Below, in pieces: positions 21,542 to 23,514 of a stretch of DNA of 23,514 nucleotides (the stretch's first letter is position 1; each line of letters opens with the position of its first letter). The DNA is from an uncultured Eubacteriales bacterium (GTDB lineage: Bacteria > Bacillota > Clostridia > Oscillospirales > CAG-272): positions 1 through 23,514 of the forward strand of contig CATYXQ010000030.1 of NCBI GenBank assembly GCA_958414825.1, given 5' to 3'. Both the position numbers and the translations under genes were made by a program. A model generated the notes under the pieces. It was not told the origin of the DNA and did not search any database. It saw nothing but the letters and a program-made list of their open reading frames with translations.

Positions 21542-23290
21542 ATGAAAAACTCAAAAATACATTGGCCGAGCATTCAACTTTTCAATCTGTCTATGCCGCA
21601 GTACATTCACAGGATAATCACCGCATGGGTGCTTGCCTCCCTGTTCTTCTTTATACCTTCCGCCGCTTCCTTTACTACGCACACTTTCTACGACGGTATG
21701 TCTTTTCCGCTGTTTGCAGGCGTCGCGGCGGGTCTGTTTCTTTTACTATGCGCGGTAAAATGCGACAAATGGATCACGCTGCTGCTGATTCTTTCTGCCG
21801 AACTTTATTTTGTATGCGCCGCGGCCAGCTACGGCGATTGGCTGTTTTCCTGCGGACTCTGTTTGATCCTCTGCGGAATTGTTCTGTATTCGGATCTGAA
21901 AAACACCGCCGTCCGTCTTCCGGACGCCGCGCTGCGAATTCTGGTTATTCTTCTGATTGTTCTGTTTACTCTGTTTACCGGAATAATAGGCTGTCTCTAC
22001 TACAAAAACTACTGGACGCTCTGCTATGACTTTGGAATTTTCTCACAGATGTTTTATTATATGAAAGAAACAGGAGAATGCCTGACGACCTGCGAGCGTG
22101 ACGGCCTTTTGAATCATTTTGCCGTTCATTTTTCCCCGATTTTCTATTTGCTGCTGCCGCTCTACTGCCTGATTCCATCTCCCTGTACTCTGCTGATTGC
22201 GCAGGGGTTCATTGTGGCGAGCGGCGTATGGCCGCTTGTGCTGATCTGTAAAAAGTTCGGCCTGTCCAATATATCAACGGCGTTTTTTTCTGTCTGCTAC
22301 ATATTGTATCCGGCCTTTTCCGGCGGCTGCTTCTTCTATCTCCACGAAAACTGTTTTCTCGCTCCGCTGATCCTGTGGTTTTTGTATTTCTCCGAGAAAA
22401 ATCAAACGCTCCGCGCTGTTGTTTTCGCCCTGCTGATCATGCTGGTTAAAGAGGACGCCGCAGTATATACTGCGGTCATAGCGCTGTATTTTGTATTTGC
22501 CAACAAAAACCGTACTCGCAACTTGCTCCTGCTCTGCTTTTCTGTCCTGTATTTTATCGTAGTTACGCATTTGATGTCTGTCTACGGTAACGGCATTATG
22601 TCCGGAAGATATGACAATTATATTTACGACGGCGGAGGACTGTTTACGGTCATCAAATCCGTACTCATCAATCCAGTCTATACGATTTCGCAAATATTTC
22701 AGCAGGACAAACTGATTTTTATGCTGCAAATGCTTGTTCCGCTTGCATTTCTGCCGCTGATGTCAAAATCGCCTGCGAAACTGATCTTGCTGATTCCGTT
22801 TGTACTGGTTAACCTGATGACAAATTACCAATATCAGTATAACATCGGCTACCAATACATATTCGGCAGCGGTGCAATCCTAATGTATCTTGCAGCGTCA
22901 AATTTCGCTGAACTCGGTCAAAGCCGAAAAAAGATTCTTATATGTGCTGTGCTCAGTTCCGCAATTCTCTTTTCCGGCGGGTATCTTGGCAAGGCGAGCT
23001 ATATCCAAAGATATCAAAACGATACGGAACAGCGTGAAACCATCCGTCAGGCGCTATCGCTGATACCCAACGAAGCAAGCGTGGCCGCCTCCACTTTTCT
23101 TTTGCCGAATCTATCGCAGCGAAAAGAAATTTATGAGCTTGAAACCACAAAGCAACAAGCCGAATATTATGTACTGGATTTGCGATACGCAACCGACGAA
23201 CACACGGCAGACGATTATTTAAATGAAACATATATCACAGTATTTTACGAGGAAGACATTGTCGGCGTATTCAAGCGGCGCACATCCTAA
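21542..23290 (+). CDS. DUF2079 family multi-pass membrane protein
   Basis: A 582-residue integral membrane protein with roughly ten or more hydrophobic segments and a soluble C-terminal stretch of about 85 residues. It matches the DUF2079 pattern: YDFGIFSQMFYY (from residue 162), LNHFAVHFSPIFYLLLPLYCLIP, an invariant-looking FYLHENCF, and LVKEDAAVY. The family resembles GT-C-type glycosyltransferases in layout, with an acidic residue after the first segments (Asp163); a sugar-transfer role is only inferred. The start is ATG at 21542, but GAGG is 12 bases upstream, which is long. It begins 45 bases after metH with no terminator seen between, so it may be on the same transcript although its function is unrelated. 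Confidence 0.87.
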   Translation: MKNSKIHWPSIQLFNLSMPQYIHRIITAWVLASLFFFIPSAASFTTHTFYDGMSFPLFAGVAAGLFLLLCAVKCDKWITLLLILSAELYFVCAAASYGDWLFSCGLCLILCGIVLYSDLKNTAVRLPDAALRILVILLIVLFTLFTGIIGCLYYKNYWTLCYDFGIFSQMFYYMKETGECLTTCERDGLLNHFAVHFSPIFYLLLPLYCLIPSPCTLLIAQGFIVASGVWPLVLICKKFGLSNISTAFFSVCYILYPAFSGGCFFYLHENCFLAPLILWFLYFSEKNQTLRAVVFALLIMLVKEDAAVYTAVIALYFVFANKNRTRNLLLLCFSVLYFIVVTHLMSVYGNGIMSGRYDNYIYDGGGLFTVIKSVLINPVYTISQIFQQDKLIFMLQMLVPLAFLPLMSKSPAKLILLIPFVLVNLMTNYQYQYNIGYQYIFGSGAILMYLAASNFAELGQSRKKILICAVLSSAILFSGGYLGKASYIQRYQNDTEQRETIRQALSLIPNEASVAASTFLLPNLSQRKEIYELETTKQQAEYYVLDLRYATDEHTADDYLNETYITVFYEEDIVGVFKRRTS

Positions 23291-23346
23291 AACGAATCGG
23301 CCTTGCACAGACAGTCCGCGGCAAAAATTCATACATTTTTAAAAAT

Positions 23347-23388
23347 ATAAGGGAACGTCCTGCTTTTTTCAGCAGGACGTTCTCTTAT
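23347..23388. terminator. Long hairpin after the DUF2079 gene
   Basis: Arms 23347-23363 (core GAACGTCCTGC) and 23372-23388 (core GCAGGACGTTC) form a 17-bp stem with one G-T pair and a TTTTTTCA loop. On the minus strand the stem is followed by ATTTTTAAAA, a fair U-tract; on the plus strand no U-tract follows. It may stop transcription from both sides. Confidence 0.7.
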
Positions 23389-23399
23389 GCTATTGACGG

Positions 23400-23513
23400 T
23401 CAACTGCGCCGTATCCAGGCGCTGCGATACGCTCCGCCGCCGTGATTCACCGACTGAGATTTGTTGAACCGATGACAAAGTTCGAGCTTCTTTAGACTAA
23501 AATCGGATAAATA
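23400..23513 (-). CDS. Possible 3' end of a minus-strand gene at the window edge
   Basis: On the minus strand only one frame is open from the right edge: 37 codons ending SVNHGGGAYRSAWIRRS and TGA at 23400. The stop lies just before the long hairpin, which on this strand looks like a terminator, and that position is what makes a real gene plausible. I recognise no family in so short a piece. It could equally be non-coding. Confidence 0.3.
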   Translation of the reverse strand, partial: YLSDFSLKKLELCHRFNKSQSVNHGGGAYRSAWIRRS

Positions 23514-23514
23514 C

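Overview
The window looks like chromosomal DNA from a member of the Bacillota, most likely a gut-type Clostridia (Oscillospirales-like). The reasons are the gene order rpmH-rnpA-yidD-yidC-jag-mnmE, strong AGGAGG-type ribosome binding sites, sigma-A-like promoters with 17-base spacers, lipoproteins with Ser/Thr-rich linkers, VanZ- and VanY-type proteins, and a G+C content near 50%. This placement is inferred from family content only. Almost everything is on the plus strand. The exceptions are one small membrane-anchored protein at 8153-8665 and the possible tail of a gene at the right edge.

Layout: (1) 2-2476, alaS, missing about 50 N-terminal residues at the window edge. (2) 2477-7251, the translation and membrane-insertion block rpmH, rnpA, yidD, yidC, jag (khpB), mnmE, driven by a near-perfect promoter at 2693-2721. 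dnaA does not precede rpmH and mnmG does not follow mnmE, so the usual origin-proximal cluster is broken at both ends. (3) 7252-13190, an accessory envelope block: a VanZ-like protein, an Asp/Ser/Asn-rich anchored protein on the minus strand, an RNHCP zinc protein, a lipoprotein with InlB-type repeats, xpt, and a lipoprotein that fuses about 13 YD-type repeats to a VanY D,D-carboxypeptidase. A fragment of a second YD-repeat gene follows. (4) 13281-23388, a possible long operon: a heterodimeric ABC exporter, mtnN, metF, a stand-alone MetH reactivation-domain protein, metH lacking that domain, and a DUF2079 membrane protein.

How the genes work together: block 2 makes L34, the RNase P protein, membrane insertion factors, an RNA-binding regulator of envelope growth and a tRNA-modifying GTPase. 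In block 4, MetF supplies methyl-THF, MetH with its separate reactivation protein remakes methionine, and MtnN removes SAH and MTA. Together they form a methyl-cycle module placed behind an exporter with one degenerate ATP site.

The points most worth a second look are: a single-base frameshift in a run of eight A in metF; the YD-repeat/VanY fusion and the neighbouring relic of a paralogue; an intrinsic-terminator-like hairpin between rpmH and rnpA; a hairpin between the Shine-Dalgarno sequence and the start codon of yidC; and the split methionine synthase. I did not find a clearly new defence, CRISPR or mobile system. No tRNA, rRNA, insertion sequence or CRISPR array was recognised.
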